Assembly: GCA_029948255.1 (NCBI GenBank)
Contig: JALIZF010001918.1
Location: 1,364,001-1,428,000, forward strand
Length of the DNA: 64,000 nucleotides
Direction: 5' to 3'
DNA from: Telmatactis stephensoni
Lineage: Eukaryota; Cnidaria; Anthozoa; Actiniaria; Isophelliidae
A program made the position numbers and the translations under genes. The notes under the pieces were generated by a model that worked only from the letters and a program-made list of their open reading frames with translations, ran no database searches and was not told where the DNA came from. Positions 1-13,600 of this stretch are shown here, one piece after another (positions within the stretch are counted from its first letter, which is position 1; every line of letters begins with the position of its first letter).

Positions 1-1618
1 ATGATAAGTGCTAAACCTGAAAGGGGGGGGGATGTAAGGGTTTGTGGTGACGCTGTTTTGCGTTATTTTTGATGCAGTTTTGCGGTTATTTGTTATTATA
101 TAATAATTGGCATATTACGCGCGCTCTGATTGGTCGAACAACCATGTGTGATTAGAGTACACACACATAGATGGCGTCATCGAATCTTACGCGCGCTCTG
201 ATTGGTTGGAATGTTTCGATAAATATTATATAAAACAGATAGATTCCATTTTTCCGTGTGTCTGTACTCTAATCGATGCACAGATGTCAAAATGTGGTGA
301 GAACAACAGTCACAAAGTCTCGTGGCGTACTTTTTTGTTCTCACCACATTTTGACGTCATCTGTGCATCAATTAGAGTACAGACGCACGGAAAAATGGAA
401 TCTATTTGTTAATTTTAAACTGTGGTTTTTTACTTACGCAGTTTGTGGTTTTGGGGATTTTGATGATTTTTGTTGCGTTTTTTTCCCTCAATTTTCTTTG
501 CGGTTTTGTGGTTTCCCTCCTGAAAGCTAGGTCAATAAAAAATTGTACATGGTCGAGGAAACTAAGTCTATTTTGATATGAAAGTACCAACCTACAAGCA
601 AGTATTAAATGCAAAAATATGTTTCTCTCTGTAGCAAAATGTTGCTACATTACTTCATAATTAAGCACTTTCCACAGCCACTAAAAACAACTTAAAGTCC
701 CTTCAGAAAGATTTTTACATCAGTATTGAAGCCATAGCTCAATGAAAATTATTCCAAGCAGAGTAGTACAATACAAAACATGGCAAGGAATAAGAAATTA
801 ACTATCAGCATTTTCCCCAGACATCCAATATTCTTGACATATACAATGCAGCATGTTTGGTTTTGTTATTTTTATGTGTAACTTAGATACTTTGTTGCAT
901 TGTATTATATCAAGTATGTTTGAGGTGAGAGGTCCCTGGGAATGAGTTGACAATTTGCGGGTATGTGACATATTTGCATTTTCTGTCCCCTCACTATAAC
1001 TCAAAAGCCCTGTATGTTCACTAGAAAACTATTTCAAGCCAGCTTAAGGGGGTACTTGCATATCCATGGTATTCATCAATGGTATCCATGGTAACCAGTT
1101 GCAGTATATAATTAATGAAATAAAGGAAGGTAAAGAGGAATTGTATAAACACTGAAATGAGCAAGTGTTAAATGAGGTACTTCCTTAGTATATAGTGTCC
1201 ATTTTCTCAAGGTGTATTCAGGGTTAATTCTACAATATTGGTCAATGAAGGCCCAGTAGTGGACCCTCTTCTCAAATCTAAAGGAGACTGAATTTTGGGT
1301 AAATTTTGTAAATTTGATATGGCAATATTTTTTTTTTTGGGGGGGGGGGGGAGGAGGAGTTATGAGGGTATCTTATTGTCTTATTAACTGAAAAAGACTC
1401 GAAAAGTTAACAGCTTAGTATCTACATGCAGTATTCCAATTAAACACTCTAAGAGGTACCAGATTGTCGATTTTCAACTCTAAAAAGTACATGTATGACA
1501 AGTATCCCCATTATATGGGAGTCAGCCCCTCCTTGGTATTTTTCAAATTGGGGGAATCCTGCAATGGTACACTCTAGAATAAACCCTAGATGCATTTCTT
1601 TCCTCTTTTTTCTAACAG
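1..1618. other. Region upstream of first recognised TTC12 exon
   Basis: No coding exon is recognised here. The first TTC12 exon found starts with a phase-1 acceptor, so at least one coding exon lies upstream, either here unrecognised or before the window. The stretch holds a foldback repeat (232-410), a G-run near 1,331-1,352, and at 1,440-1,545 a degenerate copy of a dispersed repeat (a 'gtacc...tatcccc...ggagtc' type sequence) that recurs at about 13,380 and 55,277. Confidence 0.5.
232..410. repeat. Foldback (palindromic) MITE-like repeat
   Basis: Inverted arms at about 232-305 and 336-410 are nearly complementary (outer part around 'agattccatttttccg', inner part around 'aaaatgtggtgagaacaa') with a loop of about 30 bases. 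No target duplication was identified. It has the form of a non-autonomous DNA element. Confidence 0.7.
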
Positions 1619-4600
1619 AGTCCATGATCAAAGGAATGTCAAGTGATGATAGCTCTGTACAGACATCTGCTATGAATAAAGCAGATACTTACTTAGAGAA
1701 ACATGGAGAAAAACATTGTGATAAGACAATGATCAATAATGCCATCAGTGATCAAATACCAAACACAACAGAAGGCTTTATGAAGGCAGTTGAAGAAGAT
1801 GCCAAAAGAAGAGCAAATGAAAACAAGAAAAGAAAATTAAAAGCAGATGAATTGAAAGAAAAAGGGAACAGTTGTTTTAAAAACCAAAAGTACTGTGAGG
1901 CAATCAAGTTTTATACAGATGCTATAAATGAATATAAGACAACCACTGCACTTTATACCAACAGGGCACAGGTATGTGAGTGAGTGTTGTAGATAACCAT
2001 TGTTTATAGTGTCGTCATTCACTGATCTGTTATCACTATCCCCAAGTTTTTTGAGGACATCAGTGATTCACTTATTGTTTTATTTGCTATCGTTTTACCT
2101 CTTACACAAATGATTTTGTATGATGTATTTGACATCCAGGCATTGATCAAAGTAGAGAACCATGAAGAAGCAATTGCTGACTGTGAGATGGCTCTGAAGG
2201 TTGGTTACATTTATTTCATACAGTTAAGTCAATGGTAACATTGTTATCAAAGTCTTTCCTTGAATCTGATTGGTTTAGAGAGTGTTGAGAAAGTGTAATT
2301 TTAGCATTAATTGGACAGTTGTAATTGGACAGTTGTCAGAGCCAATCAGATTACAGATTACGCTACAGGTAATTGCTACACCATTGAGTGTGCGCTCAAG
2401 AGATTCTTCACCTTTTCTCTCTTTTTCAACAAAATTTGGTCATTTTGATTGTAGTTAGCGTTGATTTAAGCAAGGAAATCATTTCTTTTTGTAATAGTTA
2501 TGATTAATTGGTAACAGGACTTTGTGTCGTCCAATTCTGTCTGTAACCATACTTGGAATAAACTATTGGACTCTTGCTACATGCTAGTCCAATTCTGTAA
2601 TATCTCTCATACAGTGATTGCAGACAGAACATCTAATTAGACTCCACTGGTCCTATTACTATTAATCATTTATTGCTGTCATTCAGAGGTTTCATTAATA
2701 GGTGGTTACAGATGGTTTGCCGCTGGCTAATTTACCATACTTTACCTCTTATCGCTAGCTATTTTACAGTGGATTCGATTTTTTTACATTCAGACAGACT
2801 GCTATTTTTTGAAACCAGTCTCCTTACATGTAAGTTCAAACCTTTCTGAAAACCCTGGTAACTGAGCCAGTTTACCCCTAAATAGACTATTACTATTCAT
2901 TAATTAATAGCTCCTCCTAATCCTACATGTATGATTGTATATTGTGCCTGAGTTTATATATGCATTTATAACAAGACAATTAATTTATCATTAAAACTAT
3001 CTTCAGCTTGATGACAAGTGTGTCAAGGCTTATGTACACAAAGGCAGAGCTTTGCAGTACATGAAGGAATTTGACAAGGTAAATGAGATGTTCAGTGATG
3101 TTAGACTCTGTACCCTGGGGGGGGGGGGGGGGATGACAGGCATAAGGTGACAGAGAGGTACAAATGAATTTCAAATTCAACCTAAAATAAAAAGATCACT
3201 GAAAGTGGTTAGTACCAACCTAAATTTGACCACTTGCCATAAAGCTTTACTGCCCAAAAAATAATCATTTCATTTCCTCCTTATAAAATGATGAAGGTAA
3301 TAAATAAAACATATCAAATTAGTTAGACTACTACCCAAAAAGGACCTTGGTAAAATCTGTTAGTCAAATTAGTAAATAATAAAATAATAAATTTGTCAGC
3401 TTCTAGAGCACATTTTCCATGGCGAAATGATCAAATGTGCTATAACTAAATCATATAAATCAAACATAAATGGATTAAGAATCCCAACTGGCAAGGAAGC
3501 GAACCAGTTGGCTATATTACAAGCATGGTTGAGAAACTGAATTTGAGCTAATCAAAATTGGAACAAATTCAGTCTCAGCTAGTGGCCAGAGTGGAAATCG
3601 AACCTGGGACCGCCAGATTGTGAGACCAACACTCTGACCACTTGGCCATGCTGCCTCAAGTATTCCTCCAAAAGTTCATACACTGGAAAAAGTCAAATTT
3701 ATTTTGAAACAAGGGCTTTACACCTCCTCATCACTGCTATGCTTGGTTATTCCATGTGGTAGTGTTTGTTTATGTTCACCCACTTCACTAATTAGGCTGT
3801 CCTTGCCACAGGCAGCCCAGCCACTTCTCCTGACGAAGTTTATTTTAATAATTTGTTTACTATTTTATTGATACGCTAAAAAGACAAAAAAATGCGCGCG
3901 CTTGTTTTAATTTGCTTGTTATGCATGGGTTTCCTGTGGTAATATCCTCCCGATATCCCATGGGACGAGCGCGTGCTTGTTGTGAATGGGTTTCCTGTGG
4001 CGATCCCGCGGGACAAAGCTACTTTGTGAGAAGGTATGAAATACGGTCACGTGACAAATACATTTTCGCTTGTATTTCACCAGCTACGCTTTGTCCCGCG
4101 GGATCACCACAGGAAACCCATGCATAACAAGCGCGCGCGCCAAGCAAATTAACAAATTAAAACAAGCGCGCGCATTTTTTGTCTTTTTAATAAATTATTA
4201 AAATAAACATCCATTGTCAGGAGAAGTGGCTGGGCTGCCTGTGTCCTTGCCTGTGGTTGTTGCTTTGATAAGGGACTGGTCATAAAGTACAGTGGGGGGT
4301 GGGCTGGGAAAATAAGTGTCACTGTTTTTATGCAAACAAAAAGGTTCAAATAAATGAACAACTGCACATACATACATACATACACATACATTTCTCAAAA
4401 TAGTTAATGGTAACAAACAAAGTGAGATAATAAGAGTTTTGATTTGAAAGCATTCATAAAGATGCATGTTCTCTTATGTTTTAAACAGAGAATATCATCC
4501 ATATTATCATCCTTTTCACTTTCAAGGACTTCATCAGAACTGGTGTCACTGTCAGAGAATGTTAATAATTCTGGGGTGATTAGTGATTTTATAGCAGAAA

Positions 4601-7600
4601 CGGCACTCTTGGCAAACATCTTTCTGTCTATCAACATATTCAACCATTCCATATCGCTTGATTTAAGGCTTGATATACCAGAATATCCACCTTTTCTTAC
4701 AAAACTAGATAGGGTACCAAGGCCAAAGCCCGATGTAATGGCTTTCCCAGAGCTTTTGAAAGTACTTACCCTATGGCAAAACACCAAACACAACAATAGA
4801 TGGACACCCGAGACTCATTGATGATTTCCAACCAAGAGCGCAGATCAAGAAGCATTTGGAAGAAGGAAAATTGACACTGGCAGACAGTGAAACAGTATCA
4901 TCATTTTCTAAAGTATTTGCTGTACAAGAGGAACTTGTGCAGAACTATCTGGAACATCTAGAATATCTTAAAATAAAGAAATTGAAACAAATGGATGAAA
5001 GAAAAGAGAATAAGGAAGTCGAATCTTGAATGGCATATGAAGACTATGATTGGCAAGACATGTTTAAGAAAGGGACATTGAAGAAGAAAACAGTGCCAGT
5101 CTTAGATCTGTTTTTAGAGAAACACCAGCTGAGAAAGAATCAGAAAATGAAAAAAGATGAGAAGCTCCAAGTAATTTCTACTTGGCTGGGGAAAGCCAAT
5201 CAACTCAAAAGAAATGAGGAAGACTCAAGACAGTGACAAAGTGGAAGATGAAACAGACGAATATGAGGTGAAGGAAGATGATGGGCAAGGGAGCGAGATT
5301 AGTGGTACTGAAGACAATGATGAGAACTCTGAGGTTGCATTGCAAGAATATTGGTTACTCCACTGAGGAAGAAGAGCCTGATGATACAGATGCCCAAAAC
5401 AGTAGGGAAGACAGAACATCTTTAACACGAGCTGGGAGACCTGTGACAACCTACCGATCAAGGCATTTTTTTGGAGACATAATCTGACTGAGTTGCATTG
5501 CACATGCAGGAATTATATGTCACAAGATACCATACTGTTTGTCTGCTTCTTATGACCAGTCCCTAAGTTAAATTTTATCTTTACAAGTTTTTGCACGTAA
5601 TAGGTAGATCTTGGGTAAAGTGTGCCAAGTTTCAAGTTATGTGTCCATTTTTTTATGAACTGTTTTTTCTCATCCACAAAATATGCAAATGTTTGCTCCT
5701 AGAATTGTTAGTATATATTTAAGGAATATAAAATGCGCGCGCATGTCTCTGTTCTGTGATATAAACACAATGGAAGATGTAGAGCAAGAGAAAAGCAAGA
5801 TTAGGAACACGAGGTGTAGCCGAGTGTTTCTCTTGCTTTTCAAGTGCTCTACATCTTCCAGAGTGTTTATATCACAGAACAGAGACATAAGCGATCATTT
5901 TATATTGCTTTTATAAAATATTTTCGACATTTTTTGAGCGAGCCATATCTCTGTCCTCTGATATAAACATGGTAGCCAGCCAATCAGCGCGCGCGTTATA
6001 TCCCAGGTATTTTATAATAAATAAATAAATTATAGAATATATATTAATTTACAATAGTAGAATATCTTCAAGGCTGTTATTGTAAACTTTTTTACAATAT
6101 GTCAGAGTAAAAACATTTTAGCCTAGTATATGAGGCGTGATCACTTAAAAGGGGTCTTAAAGGTTGACCATAAGTTAGGCTGTAACGCACGGTGTGCAAG
6201 TCGACCCCGTTTTGGCATTCTCTGCACTACAATCATGACTGGTCCAAGGTAAAACACTGTACGTGTCCAAACATGCATCCCATAATGCATTTCTTCTGCT
6301 GGATCAGATACGGCGGAAGAAAAGGATTATGGGCATCGATGAAAAATTTGCACAGCACCTGTCCCCTACTCTTAGTCTTAGAAATTTCTTATAAGTGCCG
6401 AGCCCCCCTCGCTAACAGGCCCCATATGGCACCGATTGCCTTCTTTACAGTTCAAAACTCGCCGAAATGGCCTTGTTGGCTTGGGGGATGCATCACAGAA
6501 CGACCAGAAAAGCCTCAATACTCCAGAGATCACAGTTGAACCTTGTCGCCGTAATTACTGTGACTCTTTCTTCGTAAAGTCGCTTCCCACTCCTGAGTTC
6601 TTCCAGGAGATTGTCTCCACCGTCTTTTCTTGCTTAATGATGCAAGTCAAGCGACTTCTGTGCTACAAAATGACTCGGAAAAGCACTTAGAAGCTGAATT
6701 CAGGCCACGATCAGTACGTTCACTGAACGTAAACCCTAGAATTCGTCAGGCGTCACTGGATAAGTGAGCCTTCAGTCTTCTAGAACAGCACCAAATTGAC
6801 AGTTACCTTGACAACTATTGTTTCTCTTTCCTGTTTTTTTTTCTTTTTCTTCTCTCTTTTTCTCTTTCACAAACACATTTTTTTTGTTTTTTTCTTTGCT
6901 CTTTCTGAATTTTCTGTTATTTCTTTTTTAGAGTTTGTTTTGGATTCTCACTCCATTCTTCGCCGAGAATTGGCAAAAGAAATCCGAACAACTATTTATT
7001 GTCTTTCTTTCCTGTCTTACTTTCTCTCTCACACAAACGCGCTCTTCAGTTTTTCTCTTCATTTTTCTTTCTTTTCTCTCTGTTTTTTTTTTCTTTTGAG
7101 AGTTTTGTTGTTGTTGTTCTCTCTCCTTTCCTCGCCAAGAAATGACCAAAGAAACCCTAAAGATTGCTGTTAAAGCGGCAAAATCTGGAGGATGGTACAT
7201 CAAAGGGGTCTTAGTAAAGAAGACCCCTTTTGTGTGATCACCGCTCATATATATATTAACTTACACATATTGTATGGATTGTACAGTACAAGTTTTACAA
7301 ATACAAGCAGTTGCAAGTTTTCAAATACAGTGGTTTTTTTTTCTTTTAGGCCGTAAAAACATTTCAAGAAGCCATAAAGATCATACCCAAACAAGAAAAG
7401 GTTTTAAAAGGTTTTCTAAAAAATAAACATCATTATAGTAGAGTGTTGTTAGCTGGTGTTTTTGATCAAGTTCTACCTCAGGCCTGCTACTTACACAATG
7501 TACAATGTGATAAGTGTTGATTCCCCTTATTAGGCGTTCAACTGTATTGGCCAGCTCAAATTTAAAATCCCTGAAAAACACATGAATTAGGAAGAAACCA

Positions 7601-10600
7601 CTGAGTAACACTAGCTGTACTGCTAACCATTCTTGTCTTCACATTTTAGTTTATTTACAAGTTGCTGAAACAGAACAAACAAAAGCTAGGGATGAAGAGA
7701 AGGTAATTATCCTGCTAGAAGAATAAGAATAAGAATAAGAATAAGAATATGCGCGCGCGCTCAACCTGTGAAGTTGTGCCTCTACGAGCTCTCTAAATTA
7801 TCTTCTTTACAATCTTAAATCAAAAGACTTTGGACAATTAAGTGAGCGTATCTAGTAACGTAAGGTTAGTTTAACTAGTTTGAGGTATTTCTATAATAAC
7901 TTTTAACTTTAAGTAAGAAAAAAACGTGAATTGTTGATTCCCATTCCATCGCCACTTGGCGACAATTTTTGTTGTAAGTGAAAAAATAACTTAGCATTAT
8001 CAATAACTTCACAAGCATAGTGTTTCATATTTTATTACCTTGTTGAAAGCAATACCTTACCTAGGATAATTCTCAGTGTTTTAGTTTTTTTTTTTTTTTT
8101 TTTTTAATTAGATTCATTGAGTATAACCCAAAGGGGTGAGTACGAACGGGACTAATGTCCCATGCGAGGTACCACCCTATTCATTTCCTCGTAGTGAATC
8201 AAATTTGTGTCTGCGTAATTCACATTTATTTGAGCGTTATTAGCATTGCAGACATTAGAATAACATATTTTATCGTTTGTCTTTATTGAAAACTATTTAT
8301 TTTTAATTACTTGTATTTATATAGCAACTTTTATAAGTAGCAAAGTGTAGTTTATTTTAATTTTTTTTCAATTGTTTATTTTATTCCATTGTTTACTTCA
8401 TGCGCTTAAATTTGAATAAGTAGCTCGCACACGAACGTTATATTTAGGTTAGTCAGTTAGGTTCGTTGAGCTCGCACGCAATCTTCGCAAGGGGACAGCG
8501 CGCACACAAACAAATTGTCACAGTTCCAATAGAAGACTAAATAGAAAATAAAATGTCACGCCGAATCGCTCGTCTGGCTGACAAAAAAGGAGCGCGTCTA
8601 TCAGGAAACGACCATCCTGAAGTCGAAAAGTCTGCTAATGGTCAAGCCTCTGCTGAAAATGATGAAGGCACCTTAAATGAAAGCTACAGCTTCCAAGCAA
8701 GCCCTTCAATGACTACAAGATCATCAGAACCACAAGAACACCAAAAAAACACAAGAAACAAGTGGACAAGAGAGGAATATAAAGAAATCATCTATTGCTA
8801 TTACCAAGCACTGAAGCAACCAAGAACTGGGAGTACAACTAAAGACACGTACCAGATATGGCGAGAAAGAAATCCAACCATAAGAACAAATCTGGATAAA
8901 GTGAAACTTGCAAACCAAAGACGGTGGATTGAAAGGCAAAAGAAATTAACTGACATTGAGATTGACCGTATAAAACAACAAATCCAACAAACCAACAACA
9001 ATATCAATGCAATTGCCGTTGAAAGAGAAGAGAGACAAAATGAAGGCATTAACGAACATTCAAACGAAGTAGGTAATGATCACAACCAAAATGAAAATGC
9101 TCATCAACCTTTCAATGTAAATGCAAGTCGATCAATGTCAGATGAAGAAAAGACGCAATATTTAGAAATTTTAAAAGAAATTTGAGAAAAGTATGAAGAA
9201 TGCAAGGAATGTGAAATAACCGAAAGAATACCTGTATAAAGTAAACCCCAAAAAGAGCAAAACCAACATCCTCATAAAGCATGCTAACACAGCCTTGACT
9301 CAAATAAAAAGAGAACAATTGCTGACATTTGAAGAATTAAACCACCTAATTTATGCTGCAGCAACTGTAGTGACAGAGAAAGCTGGGAAAGCGTCAAAGG
9401 TAAGAAAACGGTGAATAAGAAGACACAAGCAGCTGAAATGGAAAGAAAGAATCCAAAAGCAAGTGAAAGAGATGAGAGCGGAGCTGTCTCTAATAACTGA
9501 AATTGAAAACGGCAATAACTCAGAAAACATCAACAAGAAAAAGAATTATCTCAACAGAAAATACAACATTACATCACGAGCTAAACTCTTAAAAACAAAA
9601 GAAATGCTAAAAATGAAAATTCAAGCTAAAGCGCAAAGGCTGAGACGATACGAAAAGCGAACAAAACAATACAGACAAAACAGAATGTTTTATGAGGACA
9701 GAAAGAAACTATACAGAGAACTCGGAAACGAAAAAGTGAAAGTTGAGAAAGCACCAACAAAGGAGGAAGTAGAACGGTTCTGGAAGAGCATCCTAGAAAA
9801 TGAAGTCCAACATCAGAATGAAGCGGAATGGATTAAGAGAGAAGAAGAAAAACATGCAAACACCCAAACACGGCAATGGGAAGATATCACTATGGAAGAG
9901 ATCAAGACTGCAATAAGCAACACTAGCAACTGGAAGTCTCCTGGTATTGATCTTATCCCTAACTTCTGGCTAAAACATCTGCACAGTATACACGATCAGC
10001 TGACAAGAACATTTAATGATGTATTGAGAAACCCGGAAAGTGCACCACCATGGCTTACTACAGGCAAAACATTTCTCCTTCCAAAGAACAAGAACACTGA
10101 ACAACCGCAAAATTACCGACCCATTACCTGCCTAACAACAACATACAAAGTCTTGACATCAATCATTGCCAGCCGCTGCTATCAACACCTAGATGTCAAC
10201 AACATCCTACCAGAAGAACAGAAGGGCTGTAAGAAAGGCTCTTACGGCTGCAAAGATCAGTTATTAATCAACAAAATGATAATGGAAGATTGCTTTAAAA
10301 AGAGAAAGAATCTAAGCATGGCTTGGGTTGATTATCAAAAAGCCTTTGATAGTGTTCCACACAGCTGGATTATCGAAACACTGAAGATCTACAAATTCAG
10401 CGATACCTTAGTCAATTTTCTGCAAACTACTATGAAAGACTGGAACACTACCATGTACCTGAGTGATGAAGGAGAAGATATCATCACCAGCAAGATCAAT
10501 ATAAAAAGAGGAATTTTCCAGGGGGACTCCCTCTCACCATTGCTGTTTTGTCTGGCGCTTGTTCCACTAACTTCTGAACTTAACTCTACCGGTTACGGCT

Positions 10601-13600
10601 ACAATGTCACCAAAAGCAGTCCAATCGTCAGTCATTTATTTTACATGGATGACCTGAAGCTTTATGGAAGAAATGAACAACAACTCGAAGGAGCCCTGCA
10701 AGTTGTGAAGAAGTTTAGTGATGACATCAGAATGAAATTTGGACTGAGTAAATGCGCCAAAGCTACACTAAGAGGAGGGAGATTAACGAAGAAAGAAAAC
10801 ATAACGCTAGACATCGAAACTGCAATAAAGGACTTAGAACAAGAAAAAACCTACAAATATCTAGGAGTAGAAGAAAGCGAAGGAATTCAGCATAGCAAAA
10901 TGAAAGAAAGGATCAGGAAAGAATATTATAGAAGAACGCGAATGATATTAAAAAGTGAGCTTAATGCAAAGCATAAGATTGATTCCATCAACAGTCTGGC
11001 AGTACCAGTAGTCCAGTATAGTTTTGGAATTATTGACTGCAAAGCAAGTGAAGTCAAAAAGCTAGACGTGAAAACTAGAAAGCTGTTGACTATGTACAAA
11101 ATGCACCACCCTCGATCTGATGTTGACAGGCTGTACATACAAAGAAATGATGGCGGAAGAGGGCTTATTGAGCTAGAAGCGTCTTTTAAGACAGCAATTG
11201 TAGGACTAGAATGTTACCTAACACAAAAAGACGAAATCTACTTGAAATTGGTAGAAAGACACGAAAATAGCAAAAGAAAGTATTCCATCCCAAAAACTGC
11301 ACAGAAAGTGAAGAAAGAGTACGACGTAGGAGATACAACACTCAAACAACAAAATACTCCAACGCAAAACGCCAAGGCTCTGAAAAAGAAGGTTAAAGAA
11401 AGGATCCAAGAAAGAAGGAGGGAGGAGGGTTGACACTGGGAAAATACTTTTTGACTCAATTGCAGCTGTCATTAAATACAAGGACAGTTGTTACGAATAT
11501 TATTAACAATCAATTGTTTTAAATTAATTTGAACGCTGAAAATCTATCGAAGCCAAGATACACAATGGTTTTAAGAACTGTATATATATTTTAATATTTT
11601 AATATTTTAACATTTTTACAGATATTTCATATTATTATTTATTTATTAATTTAAATGTACGACCCCACCAGCTATGCTGAATATTTTATCGTACTAAATA
11701 AAGTTATCATATCATAAAGTTATCATATCGAAAGATGGGAAGGCAAACCTCTACATGGTCAATATCCAAATAATACACATAAGCCCTATGTCGATCACCA
11801 ATCAACAAACTTATGGTTGACGGCAGGAGACCTGAAAGGCGAAACTGAAGGCTTTCTGATAGCTGCGCAAGATCAATCCTTGATGACTAGAAATTACCAA
11901 CACAATATTTTAAACCAGGACATTGACAGTCTTTGTAGACTCTGTCACCACAAGACAGAGTCCATTGATCACATTCTCACTGGATGCGAAACACTTGCAG
12001 CAACAGAATACCTGAAACGACATAACAACGCAGCCACTTACATGCACTGGGTTATTTGCAGAGAACACAATGTGCAAGTAGCTGAAAAGTGGTATCAGCA
12101 TGAACCAGGAAAGATCATCAATAAAGACCACATAACCATTATGTGGGACTGTCCAATAATAACAGACAGGAAAATCAACGCTAACAGACCCGATATTGTG
12201 ATAAAAAATACAGAGACCAACACCTGCCAGCTTATCGACATGTCTGTACCATCAGACCGAAACATCTGTCTAAAGCACAACAAAAAGAAAAGCAAGTACA
12301 AAGATTTGGAAATTGAAATTAGAAGAATATGGAAAGTAAAAACAGAAACAATACCAGTAATCATCGGAGCCCTGGGGACAATCAGCAATGCTACAAAAGC
12401 AAGTACCAAGAAGATCTCAAACAGCATTGAACTAAAAACATTGCAAAAAATTGTACTACTAGGTTCTGCACATATTATGAGAAAGGTTGGATTGTAATTC
12501 AGTCATATCAAAGAGTAGATTCCGTGCGAATGTGAAACTCCCCTTGGTCACGGCACGACCACGGGTTCCATATGTCCTTGACCCATTTTGCACTTACACG
12601 GAATCTGCTCTAAAACTAGTTTAAAAAAAAAAAACCATTGTAAATAGATAAGGCCTTAGGAATAGGGTATATTCCCGGCAAAATGATGTAAGCAGCCAGT
12701 GTTACACTGTGAAATAAAAGACATAATAATAATGATCATTTATATAGCGCCTATCCAAAATCTGCTCTAGGTGCTTTACAAAAACATATACTGAACATGC
12801 ATGGTAGACTGTGAGCATAGGATGGCGCCTTGGGCTGCCGCTACACAGTCCGTACCATGAAAATTAATTTTAAAATACACTATTATAAATTACTGCACTA
12901 CAAATTACTATACTACAAATTACTGTAATTTAAAATTACAATCAAAACACGATAAAATAAAAGTTCACTGATGCATGGTAGCCGTTGGCTCAGACAAGCT
13001 CATCCGCCCTTTGACAGGTCTTGTTTTTATTCCTGCTGGGTGTCATGCCACCCTCCTCACCAGAAAGAACCTGGTGGGGGAGCCGGTTTAGACGCCGACA
13101 ACCAGTCTATGTGGCAGGTAGTAAAGGGTTACATGTTACCAGTAGCAGGCTCCAGCCTGACCTGACCAGAATGAAATGAATGGTTTAGGGTCAGGTCAGG
13201 CTGGAGCCTGCTACTGGTAACATGTAACCCAGTACTCTAAATTTAGAGTACAACTTAATGTACAAAAAGGACGTCATCAATTTATAATAATTGGCTTACT
13301 TTTATAGCTGGTTGACTTGAGCAGCTGGTGCAACGTTTTAGCTTTTGTCCATAATAAACACAAGTTTTCTAGCATTTACCCCCAGGGGACTCCATTGTAA
13401 AAGGATTGGGTGTGCTCGTCGTATCTCTTAGGGTAAAAATCGGCGATTTGTTATCTTTTAGGGTGTTATAATTGAAGTTTAGAGTTTTAGCATTTCCTGG
13501 TCTCTTTTAGGGTATCAAAAGAGTCCATCACTTATTATCTTGTTCTCCGAGAATTTACCGAGGCAAAAAAATCATTCCGAAATGTCTCTAAAGGATCTTT

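Larger units (their letters stand above)
4271..5564. mobile_element. Decayed DNA transposon with short TIRs, family unknown
   Basis: Terminal inverted repeats AGGGACTGGTCATAA at 4271 and its complement ending at 5564 bound a 1.29 kb block. The two coding remnants listed next lie between them. The superfamily was not recognised. It lies in the TTC12 intron between exons 3 and 4. Confidence 0.5.
8112..12733 (+). mobile_element. RLE-type non-LTR retrotransposon (R2/R4/NeSL-like), decayed
   Basis: Contains, in order, a Myb/SANT-like N-terminal region, a reverse transcriptase, a CCHC finger and a restriction-like endonuclease, followed by a 3' end with 'gaaataaaagacataataat'. The 5' boundary is approximate (just after the T-run near 8,090). 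It is in the same orientation as TTC12, in the intron between exons 5 and 6. It is broken by an in-frame stop at 9183, a frameshift between about 9186 and 9235, a stop at 9412 and a 314-bp insertion (11416-11729), so this copy cannot move by itself. Confidence 0.8.

Noticed and set aside
3583..3656. tRNA gene
   Set aside because: A and B box-like parts are present, but the sequence does not give a clean cloverleaf and sits in repeat context; listed as a SINE head.
6796..7248. Overlapping open frames rich in Phe/Leu (plus) or Lys/Arg/Glu (minus)
   Set aside because: They are products of a pyrimidine-rich tract inside a non-autonomous element, with no domain.
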